A DNA stretch of 64,000 bases from Thermaerobacter marianensis DSM 12885. Its GTDB lineage: Bacteria > Bacillota > Sulfobacillia > Thermaerobacterales > Thermaerobacteraceae. Made by a program: the position numbers and the translations under genes. The notes beneath the pieces were generated by a model, which made no database searches, was not told the origin of the DNA, and saw only the letters and a program-made list of their open reading frames with translations. Positions 28,313-37,357 of the stretch are shown in pieces. Where the stretch lies: NCBI RefSeq assembly GCF_000184705.1, contig NC_014831.1, positions 2,542,001 to 2,606,000 on the forward strand, read 5' to 3'. Each line of letters begins with the position of its first letter. The first letter of the stretch is position 1.

Positions 28313-28500
28313 CGCTCTCCCCTCCCGTCACCGAAGGCTCCGTCCCGTGCCGGCACGCCCCGGTCCCACCGGGTGCCCCGGCCCGCACCCGCCCGTCGCG
28401 TGCGGGCCGGGGCGCACCCGGGGTTGCCCGGACACCGGCGGCCCCCGAGCTTGGCGGGACGGGCCCGTGACCGCCCCACCCTGCCCGTCGCCGTTCCCTG

Positions 28501-30579
28501 TCACCGCGCCCACGCACGGCGGCGCACGGCAGGCGCCGGGCGGTAGCGCTCTTCCCGGTAGTGGCGCCAGAGGCCCTCCAGTACGGCCAGCACCCGCCGC
28601 CAGCCCCACAGGGCGCCCCACTCCAGGGGACCGCGGGGGTATCCCGTCCCCAAACGCATGGCCCGGTCGATGGCGTCACCGGTGGCGATGCCGTCCGCCG
28701 CCGCGACGGCCGCTTCCTGGGCGAGCATGGCGACCAGCCGGGCCACAACGCCGCCGGGGGCGTCGCCGACCGGATGTACCGCCAGCCTCGCCGCCTCCAG
28801 CCAGCGCCGCGCGGCGTCCAGGGCCGCCCCTTCCGTGACGGGTCCCGCCGCCAGCTCCACCGCCTCCCCCAGGGGCGGCACCGCCGCCCAGCCCACCAGC
28901 CGCTGAGGGCGGGCCAAACCCCGGGCCTGCTCCGCCACAGTCCCCGGAAGGAGGCTCACCAGCAGCGCCACGTCGGCTTCCAGCCGGCGCTCCAGCCGGG
29001 CCAGGTCGTCCAGGGCCTGGAACCAGGCTCCGGGCTCCAGGGGATCCAACTCCTCCCAGGTCACCACCACGGCCGCCGGGGAAGCCGGGGACACCGGAGA
29101 TGCCGGGGCCGCGTTCTCCAGAGGCGCTGCGGCCGCGGCCGCCCCGGCCGCAGCGGCCCCAGTGGCCGCAAGGGCCGCCGCCACACCCCCGAAGTGCACG
29201 ACGGGGATCCCCGCTTCCGCCCACCGCCGGGCCAGCTGGCGGGCCAGGGGGCCGTCGCCGGCCACCCAGAGGGAACGGGATTCGGATTCCGGGCGGCCGG
29301 GACCGGCTGGACCCGGGTGCGGGCCGCCGTCCCGAGCAGCGGCGTGGCTGCCCGGGTCCGCCGCCCGGCCGGCGTCCCCATGGTGGGCCGGTCCGGCATC
29401 CGGGGCCGGGCCGGGATCGGGCGTGCCGGGGCCCTGTCCCGCCGGCGCGGTGGCCGGTTCGTCCGCCGGGGCCACCGCCTGCCGCCATCCCTGCCAGGCT
29501 ACGCCCGCGGGCCGCCCCTCGCCGTCATAGTGGTAGAACCCGCGGCCGGTCTTGCGCCCCAGCCACCCCGCCGCCACCAGCTGCTGCTGGATGGGATGGG
29601 GCCGGTAGCGAGGCTCGCCGCCGAACCCCTCGAACACCGATCGGGTCACCGCCAGGTTCACGTCGATGCCGATGAGGTCCATCAGCTGGAACGGGCCCAT
29701 GGGGAAGCCGGCCGCCCGCACCAGGGCGTCGACGGCCTCAACCCCTGCCACGCCCTCGCCCAGCAGGCGCAAGGCCTCGCCGTAGAAGGGACGGGCCACC
29801 CGGTTCACCACGAACCCCGGCGTGTCGGCGCAGACCACCGGTTCCTTGCCCAGCCGGCGCGCCAGTTCGGCCCCCCGGGCCACGGCATCCGGCGCGCTCA
29901 AGGCGCCGGCCACCACCTCCACCAGCCGCATGGCAGGCACCGGGTTGAAGAAGTGCAGACCGATCACCCGCTCCGGCGCCGGTACCGCCCGGGCCAGGGC
30001 GGTGATGGACAGGGACGACGTGTTGCTGGCGATGAGGGCGGCCCGAGCCACCCGCTGGCCCACGGCGGCCAGGAGGTCTTGCTTCAGCGCCAGGTCTTCG
30101 GGCGCGGCCTCGATCACCACCTCCGCCGGGGCCAGGGCATCTAGGTCGGTGACCGGCCGGAGCCGCTCAAGGCGCCGGGCGGCGGTGCCCGGAGGAACCC
30201 GGCCCTCCCGCTCGTGCCACCCCCAGGCGGCGGCCAGGCGCTGGCGGGTCCGTTCCAGGGCGGCCGGCGCCACGTCGTAGAGCAGGACGTAGAACCCGGC
30301 CTCCACGGCCACCCGGGCGATGCCGCTGCCCATGGTGCCGGCGCCGAGGACGGCGAGGACGGGGGCGGTGCCCGCCTCTCCTCCCCTCGGTGCCCCTGCC
30401 CCCGGGGAGTCGGAACCGGCTCCGTCCCGGCTCCGACCGGCGGCTTCCGGCAGGCCGCCAGGGCCTTCGACCTGGCCGCCGGTGATGGGAATGCCGCCCC
30501 GCGCCGCCGGACCTTGTGAAGCCCCGGCGGGGGCGGGAGCGAGGCCGCCGGGTTCGTCCGAATGGGGTTGCAGCGTCAA
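28501..30579 (-). CDS. paaH: 3-hydroxyacyl-CoA dehydrogenase, PaaH-like, with linker-expanded architecture
   Basis: The Rossmann domain starts [20 protein letters not shown], followed by [20 protein letters not shown] and [16 protein letters not shown], the 3HCDH_N signature. The first 3HCDH_C domain includes [14 protein letters not shown] and the second ends [20 protein letters not shown]. The two-C-domain layout fits PaaH, which oxidises 3-hydroxyadipyl-CoA. At 692 residues it is far longer than the usual 480-510. The excess lies in a 65-residue low-complexity leader, a linker at about 363-436 and an Ala-rich patch near 475. The TTG at 30579 follows GGGAGG ten bases upstream. Two GGACGAACC copies lie in the low-complexity parts. 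Confidence 0.9.
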   Translation of the reverse strand: MTLQPHSDEPGGLAPAPAGASQGPAARGGIPITGGQVEGPGGLPEAAGRSRDGAGSDSPGAGAPRGGEAGTAPVLAVLGAGTMGSGIARVAVEAGFYVLLYDVAPAALERTRQRLAAAWGWHEREGRVPPGTAARRLERLRPVTDLDALAPAEVVIEAAPEDLALKQDLLAAVGQRVARAALIASNTSSLSITALARAVPAPERVIGLHFFNPVPAMRLVEVVAGALSAPDAVARGAELARRLGKEPVVCADTPGFVVNRVARPFYGEALRLLGEGVAGVEAVDALVRAAGFPMGPFQLMDLIGIDVNLAVTRSVFEGFGGEPRYRPHPIQQQLVAAGWLGRKTGRGFYHYDGEGRPAGVAWQGWRQAVAPADEPATAPAGQGPGTPDPGPAPDAGPAHHGDAGRAADPGSHAAARDGGPHPGPAGPGRPESESRSLWVAGDGPLARQLARRWAEAGIPVVHFGGVAAALAATGAAAAGAAAAAAPLENAAPASPVSPASPAAVVVTWEELDPLEPGAWFQALDDLARLERRLEADVALLVSLLPGTVAEQARGLARPQRLVGWAAVPPLGEAVELAAGPVTEGAALDAARRWLEAARLAVHPVGDAPGGVVARLVAMLAQEAAVAAADGIATGDAIDRAMRLGTGYPRGPLEWGALWGWRRVLAVLEGLWRHYREERYRPAPAVRRRAWAR

Positions 30580-30711
30580 GGGGGATGCCTCCCGGATCCA
30601 CCCGATACGGGCGGAGTGTCGCACGGGCTGTGCCTGACGCACGAACAAGCCGGGCCGGGACCGCGCCACCGGAACGGGCCCGAACCCGCGGCGCCGCGGG
30701 ACGCGGCGGCC

Positions 30712-31509
30712 TCACCGTCCCTGGAAGCGGGGCTCGCGCTTCTCCAGGAACGCCCGTACGCCTTCCCGGTGGTCCTCGGTGTGGCCGGCGATCTCCTGCA
30801 GGTACGCTTCGTATTCGAGCACCGCGGCCAGGGACGCGCCCAGGGCGAAGTTGAAGGCCCGCTTGGCCAGGCCCATCGCCCGGGTGGCCCCCGCGGCCAG
30901 CCGCTGGGCCCACTCCCGGGTGGCGGCGGCCAGTTCCGCGTGGGGCACCACGCGGTTGACCAGGCCCATGCGCAAAGCCTCGTCGGCGGGGACCAGGTCG
31001 CCGAAGAAGGCCATCTCCAGGGCCTTGCCCAGGCCGACCAGCTGCAGGAGGAACAGGCTCGTGCCCGAGTCGGGGGCGAGCCCTACCTTGACGAACACCT
31101 GCCCGAACCGGGCCTGGTCCGAGGCGATGCGCAGATCGCAGGCCAGGGCCAGCCCGAGCCCCGCTCCCGCCGCCACCCCGTTGACGGCGGCGATGACGGG
31201 CTTTTCCATGGTCCGCACCCGCAGGATCAGCGGGTTGTACCGCTCGCGCAAGGAGCCGATGAAGGACTTCTCGCCGCCTTCCTGGCGGCCCTTGAGGTCT
31301 TCCCCGGCGGAGAAGGCCCGCCCGGTGCCGGTGATCACCACGCAGCGGACCTCCGGATCCCGCTCCGCCTGGCGCAGGGCGTCGAGCAGCTCCGACGTCA
31401 TCGTCCGGTTGAAGGCATTGAGCACCTCGGGCCGGTTTAGCGTGATGGTGAGGACGCCCCCCTCCCGCTCGGCCAGCAAGGTGGTGTAGCGGCCGTCGCC
31501 GTTGGCCAT
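30712..31509 (-). CDS. paaG: Enoyl-CoA hydratase/isomerase, PaaG-like
   Basis: This is a crotonase-fold protein of 265 residues. GRAFSAGEDLKGRQ and VNGVAAGAGLGLALACDLRI form the oxyanion hole, and FVKVGLAPDSGTSLFLLQLV contains the Asp typical of PaaG rather than the Glu of hydratases. PaaG isomerises ring-1,2-epoxyphenylacetyl-CoA to the oxepin. The tail (YEAYLQEIAGHTEDHREGVR, AFLEKREPRFQGR) is usual. I chose the ATG at 31509, nine bases after GGGAGGGG; the ATG at 31518 would sit on the ribosome site. It begins a second block (paaG-paaH-paaJ), separated from paaD by 468 bases. Confidence 0.92.
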   Translation of the reverse strand: MANGDGRYTTLLAEREGGVLTITLNRPEVLNAFNRTMTSELLDALRQAERDPEVRCVVITGTGRAFSAGEDLKGRQEGGEKSFIGSLRERYNPLILRVRTMEKPVIAAVNGVAAGAGLGLALACDLRIASDQARFGQVFVKVGLAPDSGTSLFLLQLVGLGKALEMAFFGDLVPADEALRMGLVNRVVPHAELAAATREWAQRLAAGATRAMGLAKRAFNFALGASLAAVLEYEAYLQEIAGHTEDHREGVRAFLEKREPRFQGR

Positions 31510-31648
31510 GAACGCCATCCCCTCCCGATGGATCCCGCACCGTCGCTGCCCTGTAAGGCATTGGCCGGGCGGGGCCGGAATTCCTTGCATGCCGCGGCTC
31601 GAGCCGCCCCGGTCGCACCGGCTGGAGCGGAGGCAGCGGCCCGGCTTT

Positions 31649-31662
31649 CGTGCGGCCGCACG
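31649..31662. promoter_or_regulatory. Perfect 14-bp palindrome between paaD and paaG
   Basis: CGTGCGGCCGCACG is a perfect dyad 140 bases upstream of paaG. A TTGACA on the minus strand lies just upstream (31666-31671), but the matching -10 is poor. It could be an operator for the paaGHJ block. It does not match the PaaR-type site. Confidence 0.35.
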
Positions 31663-31755
31663 GTGTGTCAAGCTGGAAATGCTTGTTGTACGATTGTTTT
31701 GTGCGCTGGCGCGATGCGGCCGTGAGGCCCTGCCCGGCGGGGAGGTGGCGGGTCC

Positions 31756-31941
31756 GTGGATGGCCGTGACAGGGATGGCGGTTGGTGGGATGAACCCGTG
31801 CTGGAAGGCACCTGGTACAACCGCCTTGTCGCCGCGGTCGTGGGCGTTGCCGTGGCAACCACGCTGTGGACCCTGGCGGGGCCCGCAACCGTCCTCCTGC
31901 TGGCTGGCTTGATTTCGGTATGGGTAGGTCGGCGTGGCTGA
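31756..31941 (+). CDS. Small single-pass membrane protein
   Basis: This predicted 61-residue protein has an acidic N-terminus (DGRDRDGGWWDEPVLEGTWY) and one hydrophobic segment (about residues 24-56: RLVAAVVGVAVATTLWTLAG continuing to the VWVGRRG end). GGGAGGTGG lies about eleven bases before the GTG at 31756. A strong terminator follows immediately, supporting real transcription on the plus strand. It lies opposite to and between paaD and paaG. No family is recognised. Confidence 0.5.
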   Translation: MDGRDRDGGWWDEPVLEGTWYNRLVAAVVGVAVATTLWTLAGPATVLLLAGLISVWVGRRG

Positions 31942-31979
31942 GACCGGAACGGGAACCCCGTTCCGGTCTCTCCGTTTTT
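31940..31979 (+). terminator. Strong intrinsic terminator of the small membrane-protein gene
   Basis: A perfect 14-bp stem (31940-31953 with 31957-31970) closes an AAC loop and is followed by TCCGTTTTT. It ends within the stop codon of paaD on the other strand. There is no T-run on the minus-strand side, so its main role is plus-strand termination. Confidence 0.92.
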
Positions 31980-32610
31980 AGAGGACTTTCATCTGCTCGA
32001 AGGGGTTTCGGCAATCCAGGCAGTACCACAGGCTGCGGCACGGGGTCGGGCCAAAGGCGTTCTCCAGGCGGGTGCGGCGGGAGCCGCAGAAGGGACAAGG
32101 CGTTCCTTCCGTGCCGGTCCCTGGCTCGCCCGCGGGCCGGCCGGCGGGCGCGCGGAACGGGATCCATTCCGCCAGCCGCCGGGCCGCCCGGCACGGGGCG
32201 GGAGGCCCGCCGGGATCGGATGCGTCTTGAGGCGCAAGCGTCGCGGTCGCCACCGGCGGCGGTGGCGCGATCCCGAAGGAGGCCAGCTTGCGCCGGCCCT
32301 CGGGCGTGATCCGGCCCGTCGACCACGGGGGGCTGTAGGCGACCCCCACTTCCACCTCCCGGACGCCGGGGACCGCCTGCAGGCGGCGGGCCACGCCCTG
32401 GCGGATCAGGCCCAGGGCGGGGCAACCGACGAACGTGGGGAGCAGGGTCACACGCACCGCCCCCGTCTCGTCCGCTTCAAGCCGCTCGACCATGCCCAGG
32501 TCGACCACGCTGACCACGGGAATCTCCGGGTCCGGCACCTCGGCCAGGGCCTGCCAGAGGGCCTCGACCAGCGCGCCGCCGTCCCGCGGGGTGGACACCG
32601 CCGCCGCCAT
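31978..32610 (-). CDS. paaD: Phenylacetate-CoA epoxidase subunit PaaD
   Basis: PaaD belongs to the MIP18/DUF59 family and helps mature the PaaABC(E) epoxidase. The DUF59 part shows ALAEVPDPEIPVVSVVDLGM, PTFVGCPALGLIRQGVA and YSPPWSTGRITPEGRRKL. The C-terminal zinc-ribbon-like domain has CPFCGS...CRSLWYCLDCRNPFEQMK, matching family Cys spacing. A Pro/Ala-rich stretch of about 60 residues separates the two. The ATG at 32610 is eight bases from AGGAGG. It is 38 bases downstream of paaC. No reductase subunit PaaE is present in the window. Confidence 0.95.
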   Translation of the reverse strand: MAAAVSTPRDGGALVEALWQALAEVPDPEIPVVSVVDLGMVERLEADETGAVRVTLLPTFVGCPALGLIRQGVARRLQAVPGVREVEVGVAYSPPWSTGRITPEGRRKLASFGIAPPPPVATATLAPQDASDPGGPPAPCRAARRLAEWIPFRAPAGRPAGEPGTGTEGTPCPFCGSRRTRLENAFGPTPCRSLWYCLDCRNPFEQMKVL

Positions 32611-32648
32611 CCCCTGCACCTCCTCCTGCGACCGGCACGTCCCGCGGC

Positions 32649-33656
32649 CTACCATTCGGCTCCCGGTTCCGAGCGGTAGACCGACGTCATCTCGTCAAGC
32701 AGTTCCCGCAGGGCGGGCGAGTGGCGGCCCTGCCGGCCGCCGAGCCCTTCCGGACCGGCTTCCTCCCACCCGGGTTCATCCACGCCGCGCTGGTCCACCG
32801 CCGCGTCCCGGTCCCCGCCCTGGGTCAAGGCTGCCATCTGCGGAGCGGTGGGCTGCATGCCGGCGACGCCGCCCGCCCGCCCCGCGGCCGCGCCCGCCAG
32901 GCCCGCCTGTTCAAGCACCTTGCCGACTTCCGCCCGCCACGCCGCCTGCAGTTCGGCCAGGGTGATGCCCCGCCAGTGGGCGGCCCGGTCCTCGTGCTCC
33001 AGCGGCTCGAACAATCCCGCCGCCAGGGGCAGGACCCGGGCCAGGGCCGCGGCCAGCCGGTCCCGCGCCTCGCCGCCCGCCCGGCCCAGTTCCACCACCC
33101 ACTGGCGGAAGTGGGCGCGGTGATAGGCCTCTTCCCGGGCGATCCGAGCGGCCGCGGCGGCCAGGGGCTCGTAGGGTGACCCGGCCACCGCCGGCCAGAG
33201 CACCCCCTCGTACTCGTTGTAGAGGAAGTGGCGGGCGATCTCCGCCGCCCAGTCGCCATTGGGCTGCTCCAGCAAGATGGCATTGCGGAAGCCGTCGGGT
33301 CCCCGGCCGAAGGCCAGGGCGTCGGGGTCGCCGCCGCCGTGACCCAGGTCGGCCAGCAACTGGTACAGCAGCGCGCCGTGGCCCACCTCGTCCTGGGCGA
33401 TGGACGAGAAGGCCACGTCCTCCTCGAGGAACGGCGCCACCCCCGTCCACTCCGACGCCCGGTGCCCGGCGATGAGCTCGTCGTCGGCCAGGGCAAAGAG
33501 CAGGGCCACCAGCGCTTCGTCGGGCGCCGGGGCCGGGGAACGGGCCGAACCCGGCGCCGCCGCCGGTCCCGGCTTCGGCGGCACCCCGGCCGGCGGCGGT
33601 GGCGTTGCTCCCGGCGGCGCCGGAGCGGGCGTTGCGGCATGCAGCGGACCGGTCAC
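32649..33656 (-). CDS. paaC: Phenylacetate-CoA epoxidase structural subunit PaaC
   Basis: PaaC is the non-catalytic ferritin-like partner of PaaA. The helical fold begins EALVALLFALADDELIAGHR, and signature stretches are EDVAFSSIAQDEVGHGALLY and ARIAREEAYHRAHFRQWVVE. A Pro/Ala-rich leader (about 45 residues) and a C-terminal tail of about 80 residues rich in Gly/Ala/Gln make it longer than the usual 250. The GTG at 33656 overlaps the paaB stop by four bases. Confidence 0.94.
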   Translation of the reverse strand: MTGPLHAATPAPAPPGATPPPPAGVPPKPGPAAAPGSARSPAPAPDEALVALLFALADDELIAGHRASEWTGVAPFLEEDVAFSSIAQDEVGHGALLYQLLADLGHGGGDPDALAFGRGPDGFRNAILLEQPNGDWAAEIARHFLYNEYEGVLWPAVAGSPYEPLAAAAARIAREEAYHRAHFRQWVVELGRAGGEARDRLAAALARVLPLAAGLFEPLEHEDRAAHWRGITLAELQAAWRAEVGKVLEQAGLAGAAAGRAGGVAGMQPTAPQMAALTQGGDRDAAVDQRGVDEPGWEEAGPEGLGGRQGRHSPALRELLDEMTSVYRSEPGAEW

Positions 33657-34183
33657 CGGGCATCCTTCCCTTCCGATCCACGCGGCCGGTCCTGGCGCCG
33701 CGGTCCCCGGCGCACCCGCACGCGCCCGCCGCGGTTGACCATGGAGTCCACCCCGGCACCGGCCGCCGGGGCGGGTTCGTCGGCCGCGGATTCCTTTTCC
33801 CAGGCAGGGGCTTCCCGATCACCGGAGGCCCCGGCCGGGCCGCCCGGCATCCTGGCGGAACGGGCCGGGGACGCGGCCGCAGCGCCGCCGGGCCCGCGCC
33901 CGAAGCGCTGCCAGAGGACCCGGGTGCGGGCGAATCCCTCCCCCAGCCGGTACGTCTTGTCGGTGGCGGGCTGCCACCAGTCGTCGTCGCCCTCGCCCAC
34001 GGCCTCGATGCAGGCCCGCGGCACGACCCAGAGGCTGACGTACTCCTGGCGGCGGCAGTAGAGCTGCAAGGCCAGCAGCCGGGCGCTGCGGCGGTCCCCC
34101 GCCAGCAGGCTGCCGCAGTGCAGGTAGGGCTCGCCCCGCCGCGGCTGGCCGAAGACCTCGTAGACCTCCATGGTGCCGCCCAT
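33653..34183 (-). CDS. paaB: Phenylacetate-CoA epoxidase subunit PaaB with C-terminal extension
   Basis: PaaB bridges PaaAC dimers. The conserved core is about 95 residues: VYEVFGQPRRGEPYLHCGSL, LALQLYCRRQEYVSLWVVPR, DDDWWQPATDKTYRLGEGFA. The remaining 80 residues are an Ala/Gly/Pro/Arg-rich tail not found in typical PaaB; it includes a one-mismatch copy of the GGACGAACC repeat. The ATG at 34183 follows GGGGAGGAACC. It starts 35 bases after paaA and overlaps paaC by four bases. Confidence 0.94.
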   Translation of the reverse strand: MGGTMEVYEVFGQPRRGEPYLHCGSLLAGDRRSARLLALQLYCRRQEYVSLWVVPRACIEAVGEGDDDWWQPATDKTYRLGEGFARTRVLWQRFGRGPGGAAAASPARSARMPGGPAGASGDREAPAWEKESAADEPAPAAGAGVDSMVNRGGRVRVRRGPRRQDRPRGSEGKDAR

Positions 34184-34218
34184 GGCCGGTTCCTCCCCGT
34201 TGCTCCCCGGCCCCGGCG

Positions 34219-35253
34219 TCACGCCGCGGCCGCTGCCCGGGCCAGCGCCTCCCGGACCCAACGGCTTTCCTCTTGGGACAGCCGCCGGATGGCCAGTCGC
34301 GCCTGGGTCTTCGGGCCCTGGCCCTGGACCACGCGCCAGAACTCGTCCCAGCCGGGATCGCCGTAGACCCAGCGGCCCCGTTCCTCGTCGTAGCGCAGCT
34401 CGGGGTCGGGGATCTGGAGGCCCAGGGCGCGGATCTGGGGCACGTACTTGCTGAGGAACTCCTGGCGCAGTTCCTCGTTGGTCCGGACCTTGATGCCCCA
34501 CCTCATGGCCTGCTCCAGGTTGGGCGACATCTCGTCGGGCGGGCCGAAGAAGTGCAGCAGCGGCCGCCACCACCGGTTGAGGGCGTCCTGGACCATCTGC
34601 TGCTGGGCCCTGGTGCCGCTCATCAGCGTCAGGATGATGTCCTCGCCGTGCTTGAGGTGGATCGCCTCTTCGGCGCAGATGCGGCGGAGGATGCGGGCGT
34701 AGGGGGCGTAGCTGGTCTGGAGCAGCGCCGCCTGGGTGACCAGGGCCGCCCCGTCGACCAGCCAGGCGATGATGCCCGCGTCGGCCCAGGTGGGCGCGGG
34801 ATAGCTGAAGACGTTGTGGAACTTGGCCTTGCCCGCCACCAGGGCGTCCAGCATGTCCTCCCGGGTGATGCCCAGGGGCGCGGCCAGGTCTTCCGCCACC
34901 CGGTAGATCAGCTGGGCGTGCCCGACCTCGTCCTGCACCTTGGCCATCAGGGCCAGCTTGCGGCGCAGGGTGGGCGCCCGCGGGATCCACTCCCGCTCGG
35001 GCAGCGCACCCATGATCTCGCTGTTGGCGTGGGTCTGGATCAGGCGCAGGCACTGCCGGCGGTACTCGTCGGGCATCCAGTCGCCGGCTTCGATCTTCTG
35101 CCCCCGCTCCAGGCGAGCGGTGAACTCGGCCATGCGCTCTGCTTCCCGCCGGTGGCCGGGCGCCTCCGGCCCGGTGGCGGCGGGTCCGGCGGCGTCCCCG
35201 CCGGCGGGGACGCGGGCCGTCACGGCACGCGGCGTGACGGTATGGTCCGTCAT
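34219..35253 (-). CDS. paaA: Phenylacetate-CoA epoxidase catalytic subunit PaaA
   Basis: PaaA is the di-iron monooxygenase subunit that epoxidises the ring of phenylacetyl-CoA. Iron-ligand helices are visible in LMAKVQDEVGHAQLIYRVAE and ICAEEAIHLKHGEDIILTLM. Other family stretches are ADWMPDEYRR-like (here AGDWMPDEYRRQCLRLIQTH) and AKFHNVFSYPAPTWADAGII. The 344-residue length is usual apart from a short low-complexity leader. The ATG at 35253 follows CGGGGAGGGGAAACC. It is the first structural gene, 235 bases downstream of paaR. Confidence 0.97.
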   Translation of the reverse strand: MTDHTVTPRAVTARVPAGGDAAGPAATGPEAPGHRREAERMAEFTARLERGQKIEAGDWMPDEYRRQCLRLIQTHANSEIMGALPEREWIPRAPTLRRKLALMAKVQDEVGHAQLIYRVAEDLAAPLGITREDMLDALVAGKAKFHNVFSYPAPTWADAGIIAWLVDGAALVTQAALLQTSYAPYARILRRICAEEAIHLKHGEDIILTLMSGTRAQQQMVQDALNRWWRPLLHFFGPPDEMSPNLEQAMRWGIKVRTNEELRQEFLSKYVPQIRALGLQIPDPELRYDEERGRWVYGDPGWDEFWRVVQGQGPKTQARLAIRRLSQEESRWVREALARAAAAA

Positions 35254-35488
35254 GGTTTCCCCTCCCCGGGCGGCCCCCGGCCGGCCGGCCGTGCCCCGGA
35301 GCTTGGCCTCGCCCCAGGCGCTCCAGCCAACGGCGGCCGGGGACCGCCCCGTGTTCCCCAAGGTGACGCGTCCCCAAGACTGAAAACCCCAAAAAGCTCG
35401 CAATCTCCAGCTCTTCCGTGGTGCGCCGGCCGGTCGGACGAACCGGCCGCGGCCGTCGGCCGGGCGGCCCGGGCGCCGGTCGGACCGG

Positions 35489-36103
35489 CTACCCCGCCGG
35501 TTCCTCCGGCGACGTGTCCGCCCGGGGCGCCGCCTCGAGCCCCTGCAAGATCAGGTCGGCAAAGGCCCCCGCGACCTCCTCCGGGCTGAGCGGCCCCTCG
35601 GGCGAGTACCACTGGTACGCCCAGTTCACCGCCGAGAGCGCCAGGAGCGCCGCAAACCGCGGGTCCACAGGGCGAAACTCGCCCCGCTGGACACCGTCGG
35701 CGACGAGTTCCCGCCAGCGGGCCTCGTACCGGTCCCGCTTGGCCTGGATGCGGCGGCGCAGGTCGTCCCGCAGGAACCGCCATTCGTGGAAGAACACGCT
35801 GGCGGTATCGCGATGCTCCGCGATGACCGACATGTGGGCCGCCAGGGCCCGCCGCAGCCGCTCCCGGGCCGTGCGGCCCTCCCGCCAGGCCTGTTCGATC
35901 CCGGCCAGGAACCGGTCCGCCGCCCGGTCCACGATGTCGAACAGGAGCTCTTCCTTGCTGTCGATGTGGGCGTAGAGGCTGCCCCGCTGCAGCTGCAACC
36001 GCTCGGCGATGTCCTGCATGGAGGTGGCGTGATAGCCCTTCTGCCGGAAGAGCTCCCCGGCCACGGCGAGGATCTCTTCCCGGCGGGCGGTGGAACGGGG
36101 CAT
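35489..36103 (-). CDS. paaR: TetR-family regulator of phenylacetate genes
   Basis: The N-terminal helix-turn-helix domain (ARREEILAVAGELFRQKGYH, IAERLQLQRGSLYAHIDSKE) is followed by an all-helical ligand domain of about 140 residues (TASVFFHEWRFLRDDLRRRI; VNWAYQWYSPEGPLSPEEVA). Such regulators usually release DNA on binding phenylacetyl-CoA. The ATG at 36103 follows CCAGGAGG. As first gene of the cluster with an operator at its own promoter, it probably autoregulates and represses paaABCD. A short disordered tail ends the protein. Confidence 0.93.
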   Translation of the reverse strand: MPRSTARREEILAVAGELFRQKGYHATSMQDIAERLQLQRGSLYAHIDSKEELLFDIVDRAADRFLAGIEQAWREGRTARERLRRALAAHMSVIAEHRDTASVFFHEWRFLRDDLRRRIQAKRDRYEARWRELVADGVQRGEFRPVDPRFAALLALSAVNWAYQWYSPEGPLSPEEVAGAFADLILQGLEAAPRADTSPEEPAG

Positions 36104-36123
36104 GGTTCCTCCTGGCAAACCAA

Positions 36124-36173
36124 CAAACGGTCGTTTGGTGAACAGCATAGCAGTGGACGGGCCCCAGCGTCAA
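36124..36173 (-). promoter_or_regulatory. paaR promoter with PaaR-type operator
   Basis: On the minus strand TTGACG (36168-36173), an 18-base spacer and TATGCT (36144-36149) form a good sigma-A promoter. CAAACGGTCGTTTG at 36124-36137 is a perfect 6-bp dyad around the predicted start, 21 bases before the paaR ATG. It fits the CNAACGNNCGTTNG pattern I recall for Thermus PaaR. Confidence 0.8.
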
Positions 36174-36268
36174 CGCACCGGGACGAACCGGCGGCCGCCG
36201 GCGACAACCAGGCGCTCCCCCGGACCCCCGGCAGCCCCGGACATTCCTGACAGCTCCGTGAATCACCA

Positions 36269-36283
36269 TGACACCGGTTGTCA
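36269..36283. promoter_or_regulatory. Operator-like dyad upstream of the DUF2325 gene
   Basis: TGACACCGGTTGTCA is a near-perfect 15-base dyad 90 bases before the DUF2325 start. A further TGACAG lies 20 bases upstream (36248-36253), suggesting a direct-repeat half-site. No clear -10/-35 pair was found. Confidence 0.35.
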
Positions 36284-36373
36284 GGGCGGAGTTGCGATGA
36301 TCGGGCTACCAAGACGGGCAGCGGGCGGCGCGGAGAAGCGGCCGGCCCGGCCGCCGCAGGAGGCGATGTGGCG

Positions 36374-37306
36374 ATGGTGGCACCGGAACTTCAGCGCTTG
36401 GCCGGACTGGGTATGGCCCTCGACCTGGTCCCTGAAGGCATGCTGTGGCTGACCTGCCAGCGGCTGCACCTTCAGCCGCCCCGCAGCCGCAGGCGGGGCC
36501 AGCTGGCGAACTGGCTCTACCGCGAGGCGTGCCGGCGGCCGTCCCTGGCCCGGTCGCTGGTGGCCGAACTCACCCCCATGCTCCTTCCGTCCCACCGTTG
36601 GGACGGCCCGCCCGAACCCGCCCAGGTGGTGACGGTCCTCAAGCGCAGCCGGCGAAAGGGCCTGGCCCTGGGGCTGATGTGGGGCATGGGCGAGACCATC
36701 GACGATCCGGCCTGGGCCGCCTGCTGGAACGACTGGTTGAAGGACTCCGCCTCCTGGCGCCGGCGCCTCACCCGGTATGTGGAGATGGTCAACGGGGCGG
36801 ATGCCCTGCAGGTTGCCCAGTCCATGGTCGCCGATGCCGAAGCGGAACGGGACCGGATGCGTGAGGCCCTGCGCGCCATGGCGAAGGCTTGCCGCCAGGA
36901 GATCGCCCGGCTCCGGGAGGAGATCGAGGCGCTCAACGCCGTCAACCGCCGGCTGGCAGTGCTGCGCCCCCTGCGGGACGCGCAGATCCTCGTGCTCGGC
37001 GATCCCGCCCACGCCGACGGGTATCGGGACCTCATCCAGCGGTACGGCGGCCGCATGGAGTTTGCCGACGGCGCCAACCGGCAAGCGGTCCGGGCCGCCC
37101 TCGACGGCCGCTACGATGCCATCGTCATCGTGACGGCCTACGGCTACCACACCACCCAGATGATGGTCCAGAAGTACGCCCGGCACGTGCCGCTGTTCTT
37201 CGCCAACCGCGGCGGGCTGGGCGTGATGGAGCGGGTCCTGGTGGAGCAGGTGATCCCCACGCTCTTCAAAAGGCTGAGGGGATTGGAGGAACCGGCCTCG
37301 GCCTAG
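36374..37306 (+). CDS. DUF2325 domain protein with central coiled coil
   Basis: The C-terminal 90 residues are a DUF2325 domain: ILVLGDPAHADGYRDLIQRY, then YDAIVIVTAYGYHTTQMMVQ and FANRGGLGVMERVLVE. Its role is unknown, though nucleotide or RNA binding has been suggested for the family. A charged helix at about 150-205 (AEAERDRMREALRAMAKACR) is probably a coiled coil. The N-terminal 130 residues are helical and unfamiliar. The ATG at 36374 lies ten bases from AGGAGG; a GTG at 36368 is an alternative. It is divergent from paaR. Confidence 0.8.
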   Translation: MVAPELQRLAGLGMALDLVPEGMLWLTCQRLHLQPPRSRRRGQLANWLYREACRRPSLARSLVAELTPMLLPSHRWDGPPEPAQVVTVLKRSRRKGLALGLMWGMGETIDDPAWAACWNDWLKDSASWRRRLTRYVEMVNGADALQVAQSMVADAEAERDRMREALRAMAKACRQEIARLREEIEALNAVNRRLAVLRPLRDAQILVLGDPAHADGYRDLIQRYGGRMEFADGANRQAVRAALDGRYDAIVIVTAYGYHTTQMMVQKYARHVPLFFANRGGLGVMERVLVEQVIPTLFKRLRGLEEPASA

Positions 37307-37357
37307 CGGTGGGCGTTGCGGCCGCCCCCGGGTGCGGCCGCCCGGGCGGCGGCGGGT

